Positions 15,507 to 23,221 of a stretch of DNA of 44,839 nucleotides are shown here, in pieces. Source of the stretch: Lachnospiraceae bacterium UBA7179 (GTDB lineage: Bacteria; Bacillota; Clostridia; Lachnospirales; Lachnospiraceae); NCBI GenBank assembly GCA_002491195.1, contig DKVL01000024.1, positions 1 through 44,839 of the forward strand, read 5' to 3'. How positions within the stretch are numbered: position 1 is the stretch's first letter; the number at the start of each line of letters is the position of its first letter. Made by a program: the position numbers and the translations under genes. The notes beneath the pieces were generated by a model. It worked only from the letters and a program-made list of their open reading frames with translations, ran no database searches and was not told the origin of the DNA.

Positions 15507-17096
15507 TTATTCAGCGCTGAGTTTATATACTTTTGTGAATTGTTTCTTCCGCTCGTCAGTCAGGTGATGGCTGATGAGTATCAGCGTGAGGTCAGGGTTG
15601 GCAAGCAGATGCTTCTCCACGATGTCCGCATTCGCCTGGTCCAGGGCGCTGGTTCCTTCGTCGACCAGCAGGATCTGGCAGCCATGGATCAGGGCTCTTG
15701 CGATGGCGACACGCTGTTTTTGTCCGCCTGAGAGCGCGCTGCCGTTCTCGCCGACCGCAGTGTCCAGGCCGTCAGGCATATGCTCCAGGTCAGTGGACAG
15801 CGCGCTGTTTCTGACGGCCTCCGCAAGCTGTGCGTCCGTGAACTCATCCCCCAGGGTGATGTTATCCCGGATCGTGGTATTAAAGAGGTACACGTCCTGC
15901 TCGATATAGCTGATCTGCCGCTGTGTCTGCTCCACATCCAGTTCCTTCGCGTTTTTTTCGCCAAGCAGGATTGTTCCGCTGTAATCCGGGAGCCAGCCGA
16001 GCAGAAGTTTGAGAAGCGTTGACTTACCGCAGCCGGACGGGCCGGTCAGGGCGTACTTTCCGCCTTTTTGAATCTCAAGGGACACATCGTGCAGAACTTG
16101 TTTTTCTCCGTAATGAAACGAGATGTTTTCCATCACAACAGGCAGAATGGGTATAAAGTCATGAACAGTCTGCTGATAGCTGTGTTCTGTGATCTTGTCA
16201 AAATAGGGTTTTGATGCTGTGATCGAGAGTATGCTTGTGGCAATGTTTCCAAGGGAGCTGCTCAGGCGGCCGATGATATTGCCAGTGCCCAGCATAGCGC
16301 CAGGGAAAACAGAGCCTTTGAAGATCAGCATCGCCAGCCATACAGACGTAAGCAGCTGACATACTATATTTATGCTGCTTAGAGCAACACTTGTGAATCC
16401 TTTCATAGAATTTAGTCTGAACTTTGGTCTTTCAATACCATCGCTTCCCTTGCTGATCTCGCTGATAAAGTGTTCCTTTTTTCCAAATAGGCTCAACACA
16501 TCAAAGCCCTCGGATATATCCTTGATGTGGTTGAGCCCTTGTGCCTGTTCGACTGCACAGGCAGAGCCGAGTAATGTCATTTTTTTGTGAAACAGCTTGG
16601 GAGCTGCAATCATCAGCAATGCATTGATCGCAGCAGCGATAAGAAAGGACCAGTGTACCGTGCTCAATGCGATAATGCTCAAAATGATGCTGCTTACCAA
16701 TTCTATACATTGATAGAACGGGATCCATGCCAGATTTTCAATCCGCTCAATATCATTCGAAAAATGGGATATCAGTTCTCCCATATCGAGTTTATGAAAA
16801 TCTCCATATTTTTTTGCAGTCATTGTGGTGGCAATATCCCGCCGCACCGCGTTATTCATAAACCGGATTGCCTTGGATTGGTAATGATATCCGATCCCTG
16901 TAAACAGAAAGTTGAAAAGCCAGCAGCATAACTCGATCAAAGTAAGTATTAAAAAGCTGCCCCATTTCAAATCGATGATGCTCTGCAGCGACTGCATGGT
17001 CAGCAGATTGACGCTGATCTGCAGCGCAATGCATACAATGGTAAGAATGATTACAATAAGATTATTTTTCCATTCTTTGCGGATATAGTAAAACAT
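15507..17096 (-). CDS. ABC exporter, fused membrane and ATPase domains
   Basis: 529 residues. An ABC transmembrane type-1 domain spans about 1-310 with around six membrane segments and the usual FSNDIERIENLAWIPFYQ coupling region. The nucleotide-binding domain follows (about 330-529): Walker A TGPSGCGKST, Q-loop YIEQDVYLF, signature LSGGQKQRVAIARAL, Walker B ILLVDEGTSALD (Gly where Ala is usual), H-loop ISHHLTDE. No N-terminal C39 peptidase domain, so any leader cleavage must be done elsewhere. Half-transporters of this kind export peptides or lipids as homodimers. Its place 41 bases after the radical SAM gene and before the secreted peptide gene makes it the likely exporter of the modified peptide. 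Confidence 0.87.
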   Translation of the reverse strand: MFYYIRKEWKNNLIVIILTIVCIALQISVNLLTMQSLQSIIDLKWGSFLILTLIELCCWLFNFLFTGIGYHYQSKAIRFMNNAVRRDIATTMTAKKYGDFHKLDMGELISHFSNDIERIENLAWIPFYQCIELVSSIILSIIALSTVHWSFLIAAAINALLMIAAPKLFHKKMTLLGSACAVEQAQGLNHIKDISEGFDVLSLFGKKEHFISEISKGSDGIERPKFRLNSMKGFTSVALSSINIVCQLLTSVWLAMLIFKGSVFPGAMLGTGNIIGRLSSSLGNIATSILSITASKPYFDKITEHSYQQTVHDFIPILPVVMENISFHYGEKQVLHDVSLEIQKGGKYALTGPSGCGKSTLLKLLLGWLPDYSGTILLGEKNAKELDVEQTQRQISYIEQDVYLFNTTIRDNITLGDEFTDAQLAEAVRNSALSTDLEHMPDGLDTAVGENGSALSGGQKQRVAIARALIHGCQILLVDEGTSALDQANADIVEKHLLANPDLTLILISHHLTDERKKQFTKVYKLSAE

Positions 17097-17137
17097 ACGG
17101 TCTCCTTATTCCATAAACGGTAGTGAAAGGGTGTTTT

Positions 17138-18394
17138 TTATTCCGGAAAAGTCTGTGGCATGAAGTCGCCGCATACACTGCAGTCCATGCCATCAATGAT
17201 TCTGTTTTTACTGCATTTCATATTCAGACAGGATGTAACCTGGGTACACTTTGCGCATGTTTCCCTGTATCCGTGAAATCCCCAGAGTTTCTGCTGTTCC
17301 TGGTCTATGATGACGCCACGTTTCGGATCGGCATACCCGATCTTATTCCTGGGATGGTCAAGCGCAACCGTACATTTTTCGATCTTTCCATCTGCGCGAA
17401 AGATCATGGCGTTTGGATAATTTGCGTAACATATATTTGAGAAGGGTTCTTTCACGTTATTGCTGCATCGTAAACCTATTTTATCCAAATATTCTACATG
17501 GCGTCTTACCAGCCCGGATTTTTCACTGTCTGAACAGATATCGAGCATTTTTACACTGTCTCCGCCCCAGTTGCCGACAGGTTTTACAAAGATTGAAAAC
17601 CTGTCGTCCACACCGATCACTTCAGCCAGACGGTCGTACCAGTCATAATCTTCGTCGCCGGACAGGATATTGTGCCGCAAGGTGACCTTAAAGTCCACAT
17701 CCCTTGGAAGTTTTGTCATGGATGTGATATTCTTCATGATGACATCCAGCGTTCCCCTGCCGGAGACATGTGGTCTGGTTCGATCGTGATTCCTGCCGTC
17801 GACGGTGATCTGATACCGCGTAACGCCTGCCGTATACAATTCGTGAAACAGTTTCTCATTCAGCAGATAGCCGTTTGTCGTCATACTGGATTGGTAGTGG
17901 AATCCATATTTTTCATGCAGTTTTTTGATGGCTGAGCTGGCCTCAATGACATTGTCGGCGCACAGGGTAGGTTCCCCGCCAAACCAGCTTAAGAGGACAT
18001 TGTCAAATCTGGTGCACTGATCGGATATGTACGCCAGTATCTGCTCAAAAAGATGCCTTGTCATGGTAGTTGGCATGTGATTCTCATAGCAGTATGGACA
18101 GCGGAAGTTACATCCTTCCGTCGGCATCAAGACTGCACGAAATGTATGATCCAGTACACTGCGGTATTCATCGAGATAGCCTTTTATTTCCTCTTCGTCA
18201 GCGAGAAGCTTCTGTTCGTGCAGAACTTTTGTCATAGGAGTAGAGAGCGTATCGCAGCCTTTTTTTGCGATCTGATAAAATTCCTCCTTGATATCAGGAT
18301 CAGAAATCTCAATCTTGCTTTGATAGATTTCCGACCGCACGGTAATAATGTCGTTTGCTTCCTGATACGAGGTAAATCCTGGTAATATATACAT
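17138..18394 (-). CDS. radical SAM / SPASM peptide maturase
   Basis: 418 residues. The radical SAM cluster motif CNFRCPYC is at 95-102, SWFGGEP about 55 residues later. The C-terminal SPASM domain has the full spacing pattern: a C-x13-G-x4-C (CYANY...DGKIEKC), a C-x2-C-x5-C-x3-C (CAKCTQVTSCLNMKC), and a final CSVC. That fits two auxiliary iron-sulfur clusters, as in enzymes that install thioether or other crosslinks in ribosomal peptides. The first 90 residues (MYILPGFTSYQEAND...) resemble the leader-recognition region of such maturases (inference). Start at 18394 rather than the upstream in-frame ATG at 18463: an AGGAG lies 9 bases before it, and the longer form would read through an intergenic hairpin. 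The 29-residue peptide gene lies 104 bases upstream. Confidence 0.9.
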   Translation of the reverse strand: MYILPGFTSYQEANDIITVRSEIYQSKIEISDPDIKEEFYQIAKKGCDTLSTPMTKVLHEQKLLADEEEIKGYLDEYRSVLDHTFRAVLMPTEGCNFRCPYCYENHMPTTMTRHLFEQILAYISDQCTRFDNVLLSWFGGEPTLCADNVIEASSAIKKLHEKYGFHYQSSMTTNGYLLNEKLFHELYTAGVTRYQITVDGRNHDRTRPHVSGRGTLDVIMKNITSMTKLPRDVDFKVTLRHNILSGDEDYDWYDRLAEVIGVDDRFSIFVKPVGNWGGDSVKMLDICSDSEKSGLVRRHVEYLDKIGLRCSNNVKEPFSNICYANYPNAMIFRADGKIEKCTVALDHPRNKIGYADPKRGVIIDQEQQKLWGFHGYRETCAKCTQVTSCLNMKCSKNRIIDGMDCSVCGDFMPQTFPE

Positions 18395-18425
18395 AAATAA
18401 ATTCTCCTGATTATTCTGGATGAGT

Positions 18426-18459
18426 GGCGTCCTGACATGCAATATACAGTCAGGACGCC
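18426..18459 (-). promoter_or_regulatory. strong hairpin between peptide gene and maturase gene
   Basis: GGCGTCCTGAC and GTCAGGACGCC form a perfect 11-bp stem with a 12-base loop. No T tract follows in the transcribed (minus) direction. It therefore fits a partial terminator or a transcript-stabilising structure that keeps peptide mRNA more abundant than maturase mRNA. Confidence 0.65.
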
Positions 18460-18498
18460 GCATTTGGTTTTTTCAAACCTGGTGCAATACCGTATTAG

Positions 18499-18588
18499 TT
18501 AGCATCTACCGTTAAGATTACAAGCGTAATTATCCAAAATTGAATGTACTAATACGTCAACTTTTCCTGCTTCTCTGACTACTTTCAT
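18499..18588 (-). CDS. 29-residue RiPP precursor candidate with two NxxC motifs
   Basis: A minus-strand ATG at 18588 opens a 29-codon frame ending in TAA at 18499. The ribosome binding site is excellent (AAAGGAAGG, about 6 bases from the ATG). The N-terminal half (MKVVREAGKVDVLV) would be the leader. The C-terminal part reads HSILDNYACNLNGRC and ends on Cys. Both cysteines sit three residues after an Asn (NYAC, NGRC). It is the first gene before the radical SAM enzyme, on the same strand, as expected of a precursor. Known: one streptococcal class of radical SAM peptides is named for an NxxC motif and carries a Cys-to-Asn thioether. Whether the same chemistry applies here is inference. Rho-independent evidence of expression is lacking. 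Confidence 0.7.
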   Translation of the reverse strand: MKVVREAGKVDVLVHSILDNYACNLNGRC

Positions 18589-18661
18589 AATGTCCTTCCT
18601 TTCTTTTGTGCTTTTGTTATGCAAGGTCTGTCATAAAAACTTCCTCGCTGTTACGCTTTCT

Positions 18662-18670
18662 ATTATTGCA
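18662..18670 (-). promoter_or_regulatory. possible extended -10 of the peptide operon
   Basis: Minus-strand TGCAATAAT has the extended -10 form, about 75 bases before the peptide ATG, and lacks a good -35. A weak, activator-dependent promoter would look like this. Upstream, plus-strand CTATGACAGGATAG (about 18698) is a short inverted repeat that could be an operator. Both are tentative. Confidence 0.3.
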
Positions 18671-18837
18671 TATGATTAAAGCGGATACTATGACAGGATA
18701 GGAAAGGTTCGATTTACACATTATGATAAGTTTCTGCCCAAGGATGTGTTTGGCGCAGGGGGGTGTTGGATGCAAAAATTAGTTACATAGCCCACTGTGT
18801 GGGGAGGTCGGCTAATCAATTAATGGTTAGCCTCCTG

Positions 18838-18920
18838 CCCGATCAGCCTCATGCAGATGAAGTATGCTACTAACATGACGCATGGGGCACGCGGCGAGTA
18901 GGGGGAAAGGTCTGCTGCGC
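18838..18920 (+). repeat. interspersed intergenic element, copy C
   Basis: CAGATGAAGTATGCTACTAA, CATGACGCATGGGGCACGCGGCGAGTAGGGGG matches copy A in order and spacing. It follows a hairpin (GGCTAA/TTAGCC, 18810-18832), as copies A and B follow terminators. The rest of 18590-19050 shows no credible gene. Confidence 0.55.
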
Positions 18921-19049
18921 TATAATTGCTTAAAATGACTAAAAAAGACGAATTTAAAAGTGATTATTAGGAATAAAAACCGTATGGAGTCTGTATTGCA
19001 GAAAAAAATATCAATAAAATAAACAAAACACTACCATTTTTTTGATATT

Positions 19050-19274
19050 TATAGTATAATTGTAACTATTCGGAGCGTGATTGCAAACGGACATTTTATG
19101 TCGGTCTGTAATCGGTAAGAAGATGTAGCTATAATGTGCACAAGAAGCTGCCGGGCTTGTAACGTTGTCTGGCACAGGCAGAATAGTTACAGTAAAACAT
19201 AAATTGAGCAGTCAATTTGAATAGATCTTGCGTGTAGACATTGAGCGTGCTCAAAATAGGAATGGAGGTATTTT
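19050..19274 (+). promoter_or_regulatory. promoter element and structured 5' leader of glgCD
   Basis: A TATAAT at 19055-19060 (no clear -35) is followed by about 200 untranslated bases. Stems visible: GACAT/ATGTC inside a longer GATTGCA/TGTAATC pairing at 19079-19113, and TGCC/GGCA around 19149-19177. GGAGG precedes the glgC ATG. I do not recognise a known riboswitch class. Confidence 0.4.
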
Positions 19275-20480
19275 ATGGCAAAAGAAATGATTGCAATGCT
19301 GCTTGCCGGCGGTCAGGGATCACGTCTGTACACATTGACGCAGAAGCTGGCAAAACCTGCAGTTCCGTTTGGTGGAAAGTATCGAATTATTGATTTTCCG
19401 CTATCCAACTGCGTGAATTCAGGGATTGATACCGTAGGTATCCTTACCCAGTATCAGCCGCTTGTATTAAATGAGTACATCGGTAATGGACAGCCTTGGG
19501 ATTTGGACAGACTGCATGGCGGCGTTCATGTACTGCCGCCCTATCAGCAGGCGTCAGGATCAGACTGGTACAAAGGTACGGCAAACGCTATTTACCAGAA
19601 CATCAATTTTATCGAGCGATATGATCCGGAGTATGTGATCATACTGTCCGGAGACCAGATCTGTAAGCAGGATTACAGCGATTTCCTCAGATTCCATAAA
19701 GAAAAGGGCGCTGAGTTCAGCGTGGCGGTTATGGAAGTGCCGTGGGATGAGGCGGGGCGTTTCGGCCTGATGGTTACGGATGACAATGACAAGATCACAG
19801 AGTTCCAGGAGAAGCCAAAGGAGCCAAAGTCAAATCTGGCGTCCATGGGTATCTATATCTTCAATTGGGATATTCTGAAAAAGTACCTGATCGAAGATGA
19901 AAATGATCCGGAGTCCGAGAATGACTTTGGTAAGAATGTCATTCCAAGCCTGCTCCGCGATAAGAGGGATATGTATGCATATCGTTTTTCCGGCTATTGG
20001 AAGGACGTGGGAACCATATCGTCTCTCTGGGAGGCCAATATGGAGGTCCTTGATCCGGAGAACAGCGGCATCAATCTGTTTGATGACGACTGGCGCATCT
20101 ACAGCAGGAACAGCGGTATGACAGGACACCGCATCGGCGAAAGCGCAGTGCTCGAAAACTGTATGATTACGGATGGGTGCAGTATTGACGGTGAAGTGAA
20201 GCACTCGATTTTGTTTGCAGGCGTTAAGGTTGAGAAAGGCGCTGTGATCGAGGATGCAGTGATCATGGGCGGCAGTACGATCAAGGAAGGCGCCCAGATC
20301 AAACACTGCATTATCGCAGAGAATGTAGTGATCGAGAAGAATGCTGTTGTAGGAGAAATGCCTGACGGAAATAAGAAAGGTGTTGCGACAGTAGGCTCCA
20401 ATGTGACAATCGGGGAGGGTGCAGTCGTAGGACCTGACGCGATGGTGTCAGCAGATGTAAAAGGAGGTGACAAGGCATGA
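19275..20480 (+). CDS. glgC: glucose-1-phosphate adenylyltransferase, catalytic subunit
   Basis: 401 residues. The nucleotidyltransferase N-terminus reads MLLAGGQGSRLYTLTQKLAKPAVPFGGKYRIIDFPLSNC (nucleotide loop and GlgC signature). GTANAIYQN, ILSGDQICKQDY (catalytic Asp) and WKDVGTISSLWEANM follow. The C-terminal left-handed beta-helix repeats (INGE-like hexads, VIEDAVIMGGSTIKEGA) begin around residue 290. It makes ADP-glucose from glucose-1-phosphate and ATP, the committed step of bacterial glycogen synthesis. glgD starts inside its stop codon (4-base overlap), indicating translational coupling, as in Firmicutes where GlgC and GlgD form a hetero-oligomer. Confidence 0.96.
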   Translation: MAKEMIAMLLAGGQGSRLYTLTQKLAKPAVPFGGKYRIIDFPLSNCVNSGIDTVGILTQYQPLVLNEYIGNGQPWDLDRLHGGVHVLPPYQQASGSDWYKGTANAIYQNINFIERYDPEYVIILSGDQICKQDYSDFLRFHKEKGAEFSVAVMEVPWDEAGRFGLMVTDDNDKITEFQEKPKEPKSNLASMGIYIFNWDILKKYLIEDENDPESENDFGKNVIPSLLRDKRDMYAYRFSGYWKDVGTISSLWEANMEVLDPENSGINLFDDDWRIYSRNSGMTGHRIGESAVLENCMITDGCSIDGEVKHSILFAGVKVEKGAVIEDAVIMGGSTIKEGAQIKHCIIAENVVIEKNAVVGEMPDGNKKGVATVGSNVTIGEGAVVGPDAMVSADVKGGDKA

Positions 20481-21625
20481 TCAATTCAAACGCAGAGTCA
20501 GCAATGGGCATTTTGTTCCCAAACAGCTATGATTCCTTAGTGCCAGAGCTTGTTACGGAGAGATTGATGGCATCCATACCGTTTGCAAGCCGTTACCGGC
20601 TGGTAGACTTCATGCTTTCCAGTATGGTAAACTGTGGCATTGACAACATATCTCTGATTGTAAAGAGAAATTATCATTCCCTGATGGATCATTTGGGATC
20701 TGGACGAGAGTGGGATCTGACGCGCAAAAAGGGCGGTCTGAATATCATTCCTCCTTTTGCACAGAAGACGGTAAATATCTATAATGGCAGAGTTGAAGCG
20801 ATTGCGAGCATTATCGATTATCTGAAACGTCAGAAAGAAAAATATGTCATCATGGCAGATACGAATGTTGCAGTTAATTTCAATTTCAGCAAACTTCTGC
20901 AGGAGCACATTGACAGCGGAGCAGATGTGACGATCGCATATACGAAGGAAGAGATTCCCAAGGCCTTGCGCGATATTGATGTGACGAAGAAAGATCTGTA
21001 CTATACGCTGGAGATTGACGAAGATAAGAGAGTGAAGAAGATCGTAGTCAATAACAAGGAAAACGGTGTGCATAATGTTTCCATGAATATTTATGTCATT
21101 GAACGGCAGCTGTTGATGGATCAGATCAGGCAGGCGTATGTGGAAGGGCTTACTTATTTTGAGCGCGATATCATAGCGCCGCAGCTTGACAAGCTGAATG
21201 TGAAGGCTTACCAGCATGACGGCTACTATGCTCGGATTCTCGATATCAATTCTTATTTTGCTGAAAATATGAAGATGTTGAAGGAAGAGAATGTCAATGC
21301 TCTGTTTTCGCCGAATCCTGTGTACACGAAGATTCGCGACGACAATCCGACAAGATACGCGGCAGGCTCCCACGCAAAGAATGTGATGGCAGCGGACGGC
21401 TGTGTGATCGAGGGCGAAGTTGAGAACAGCATCTTATTCAGGGGTGTTAAAGTTGGCAAAGGCGCAAAGGTGAGAAACTGCGTGCTGATGCAGGATACTG
21501 TGATCGAGACTGGCGCGACCGTTGAATATGCGATCACGGACAAGAATGTGAAGATTTCCGCTTACAAGGAGCTGAAAGGAACAGATTCTTTCCCTGTATT
21601 TGTGGAAAAACGCAAGAATGTCTGA
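20477..21625 (+). CDS. glgD: glucose-1-phosphate adenylyltransferase, GlgD subunit
   Basis: 382 residues, GlgC-like fold but with a degraded active site. The N-terminus (SAMGILFPNSYDSLVPELVTERLMASIPFASRYRLVDF) lacks the AGGxGxRLxPLT nucleotide loop, and the catalytic Asp motif is replaced by IMADTNVAVNF. It retains the beta-helix C-terminus (VIEGEVENSILFRGVKVGKGAKV). In Firmicutes GlgD is a regulatory/activating partner of GlgC. Overlaps glgC by ATGA. The long hairpin repeat begins immediately at its stop codon. Confidence 0.95.
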   Translation: MINSNAESAMGILFPNSYDSLVPELVTERLMASIPFASRYRLVDFMLSSMVNCGIDNISLIVKRNYHSLMDHLGSGREWDLTRKKGGLNIIPPFAQKTVNIYNGRVEAIASIIDYLKRQKEKYVIMADTNVAVNFNFSKLLQEHIDSGADVTIAYTKEEIPKALRDIDVTKKDLYYTLEIDEDKRVKKIVVNNKENGVHNVSMNIYVIERQLLMDQIRQAYVEGLTYFERDIIAPQLDKLNVKAYQHDGYYARILDINSYFAENMKMLKEENVNALFSPNPVYTKIRDDNPTRYAAGSHAKNVMAADGCVIEGEVENSILFRGVKVGKGAKVRNCVLMQDTVIETGATVEYAITDKNVKISAYKELKGTDSFPVFVEKRKNV

Positions 21626-21762
21626 AGTGCGTAAAGAAATGCTAAGCGGACAAAGTACGCCCGCTAAGAATTTCTAAATTACACACTGGAAGAATGCCAA
21701 AGGGCAGGCATTCTTCTGACGAATTGTTTGTGCCGATGAGGCACATGACGGGAAATGTGAAT
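21626..21762. repeat. stop-codon hairpin repeat, copy 2
   Basis: It begins at the base after the glgD stop. Outer arms AGTGCGTAA/TTACACACT and inner arms around GCTAAGCGG/CCGCTAAG form the first hairpin (21626-21687). GAAGAATGCC/GGCATTCTTC (21689-21716) is the second. GTGCC/GGCAC (21730-21744) is a third. The tail CATGACGGGAAATGTGA matches copy 1 at 9756. Confidence 0.85.
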
Positions 21763-22036
21763 AGGAGGGGCAGCCCTCCTATTTCATTATTTCAATTTTT
21801 CGGATTAAATGCAGTTAAGTCTTTTGGAAGTTTGGTCGATAATAGTATCAAAGAACAGGAAATAAAAGGAGAAAATGGTCTGGTAATGCGGAGCAAGCGG
21901 AACAGATTCTCCGCTGGCGGACTGGTTCTATGTACGGTTGGCTGGTGTGAAAGGGAAGTAACTCTTGTTTATCAGACGGGAAAGGAAATGCGGGTAATCA
22001 GTGAATGACAACCAGGAAACTTCATAAGGTGAGGTG
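21763..22036 (+). other. intergenic stretch with no supported gene
   Basis: Between the hairpin repeat and the terminator at 22037. A 104-codon frame covers it, but begins within the repeat and has no ribosome binding site or recognisable protein features. A TATGTACGGTT near 21930 is reminiscent of group II intron domain V, but the surrounding stem is absent. Confidence 0.4.
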
Positions 22037-22077
22037 AAAATAGCATCGGTTCCAGAGTTGGGCGGATGCTATTTTTT
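22037..22077 (+). terminator. intrinsic terminator upstream of the CarD-like gene
   Basis: AAAATAGCATC pairs with GATGCTATTTT around a 17-base loop, with T6 directly at the 3' side. Confidence 0.8.
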
Positions 22078-22129
22078 CGGCGGGAAGGAACTGTTCTGAA
22101 AAAAGAAGATCATTCTTGGAGGGATTAAG

Positions 22130-22441
22130 TTGTTTCAGAAGAAGGAAGTAATATACAGCGAGACAATCGGCGTGTGCATTGTGGATGATATTGTTAAGCT
22201 TGCGGATAACAGGAAGGAATCTTACAATTATTATCTGCTGCGCTCGGTGACTGACAGGACGAAAAAGGCATACATACCGGTAGAAAATCATACCGTGCAG
22301 CTCAGAAATCTGATCACGCTGGAGGAGGCGTTAGCCCTGCAGGATGCGGCGGACTACGCTGAGAAGAGCGAACTGGTAAGAGGTGAAGCGGCGTATGTGA
22401 TTGAAAAGAGTGCAGCGAAACGGAAACAGAAAAATAGATAA
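22130..22441 (+). CDS. CarD-like / TRCF RNA polymerase-interacting domain protein
   Basis: 103 residues, TTG start with GGAGGG 5-10 bases upstream. The N-terminal 60 residues (VIYSETIGVCIVDDIVKLADNRKESYNYYLLRSV...AYIPVEN) fit the CarD/TRCF RNAP-interaction Tudor-like domain. A short basic helical tail (EKSAAKRKQKNR) follows. Full CarD (about 160 residues) has a longer DNA-binding helical domain, so this is a short form common in clostridia. It may modulate transcription initiation by binding the RNAP beta lobe (family knowledge); target genes unknown. Confidence 0.75.
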   Translation: MFQKKEVIYSETIGVCIVDDIVKLADNRKESYNYYLLRSVTDRTKKAYIPVENHTVQLRNLITLEEALALQDAADYAEKSELVRGEAAYVIEKSAAKRKQKNR

Positions 22442-22530
22442 GATGACAGAAAATTCAGACAAAAGTATACAAAATGACTGATAAAATATGGTAAAACCGA
22501 CAGTTTTTGACAAAATAAGAGAAAACTATT

Positions 22531-23221
22531 GCAATTGATGAAAAGACGTGTTACTATACAATTACACAAAGGAAGAAGAGAAAAACAAGGTACGAAAGAT
22601 GATTACATAGGATAACATCGATGGACAAGTACCAAGGATAAGGGCGATTCGAATATACAAAAGAAGAATTGTAGAGACACCAAAGATAAAAGTATAACAA
22701 TACAAAAGGGCTTTTGTAAAGCATTTGATAAAACAAATGCAGTATTCGGAAACCTGCAGGCAATCAGAATAGAGGGTGTTTGGGAAAGGAGATGAGTCCG
22801 TTGACAATCGCAGAGACCTGACTCTGACAGGAAGAAATCCCTTAATAGATATGTGAACGAAGAAGATGCGGCTGCAGAGAGGAAAAGGACGAAAGAAATT
22901 GGAATCTGGTGAGGCAGCAGAGCAGAACGGTTAAGAAGTGAATTTCGAGATCAATGTTAGAGGATAGGGAAGAAACAGAAGAAAAAGTGAGAAGTAAGAT
23001 TTGAAATCTAAGATCTAAGTGTAAGAGATCGACGAGAGAACGGAAAGACAAAAGAGAGAACGAAGTAACAAAAGAATAAGAGCGGATGAAAAGGCATCCG
23101 GGAAAGAGGAAAAATTGAATATTGCATCACATTAGAGCGGTCGTTGTATCATTTGAAATAGAAGATATGGCGGCCGCTCGATCTATGTGAGTTGATCAAT
23201 CAAGGCAGAATGGAGAAAATT
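22531..23221 (+). promoter_or_regulatory. promoter and about 640-nt purine-rich leader of the PTS-like gene
   Basis: TTGCAA and TACTAT (22531-22559) are spaced by 17 bases. From about 22565 to 23130 the plus strand is dominated by A and G, with every frame interrupted and no RBS-led ORF. Near the end, GAGCGGTCG/CGGCCGCTC (23135-23179) forms an antiterminator/terminator-like stem 40 bases before the coding start, without a T tract. It may be a long regulatory RNA leader. No known family recognised. Confidence 0.4.

Noticed and set aside
15193..18588. Lanthipeptide, lasso or SCIFF-type cluster
   Set aside because: No LanB/C/M, no lasso cyclase or protease; the precursor lacks the Cys-rich pattern of SCIFF peptides.
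21920..21960. Group II intron domain V
   Set aside because: TATGTACGGTT is reminiscent, but the paired stem and downstream bulge are not there.
21694..22008. 104-codon plus-strand frame after glgD
   Set aside because: It starts inside a hairpin repeat, has no ribosome binding site and no recognisable protein features.
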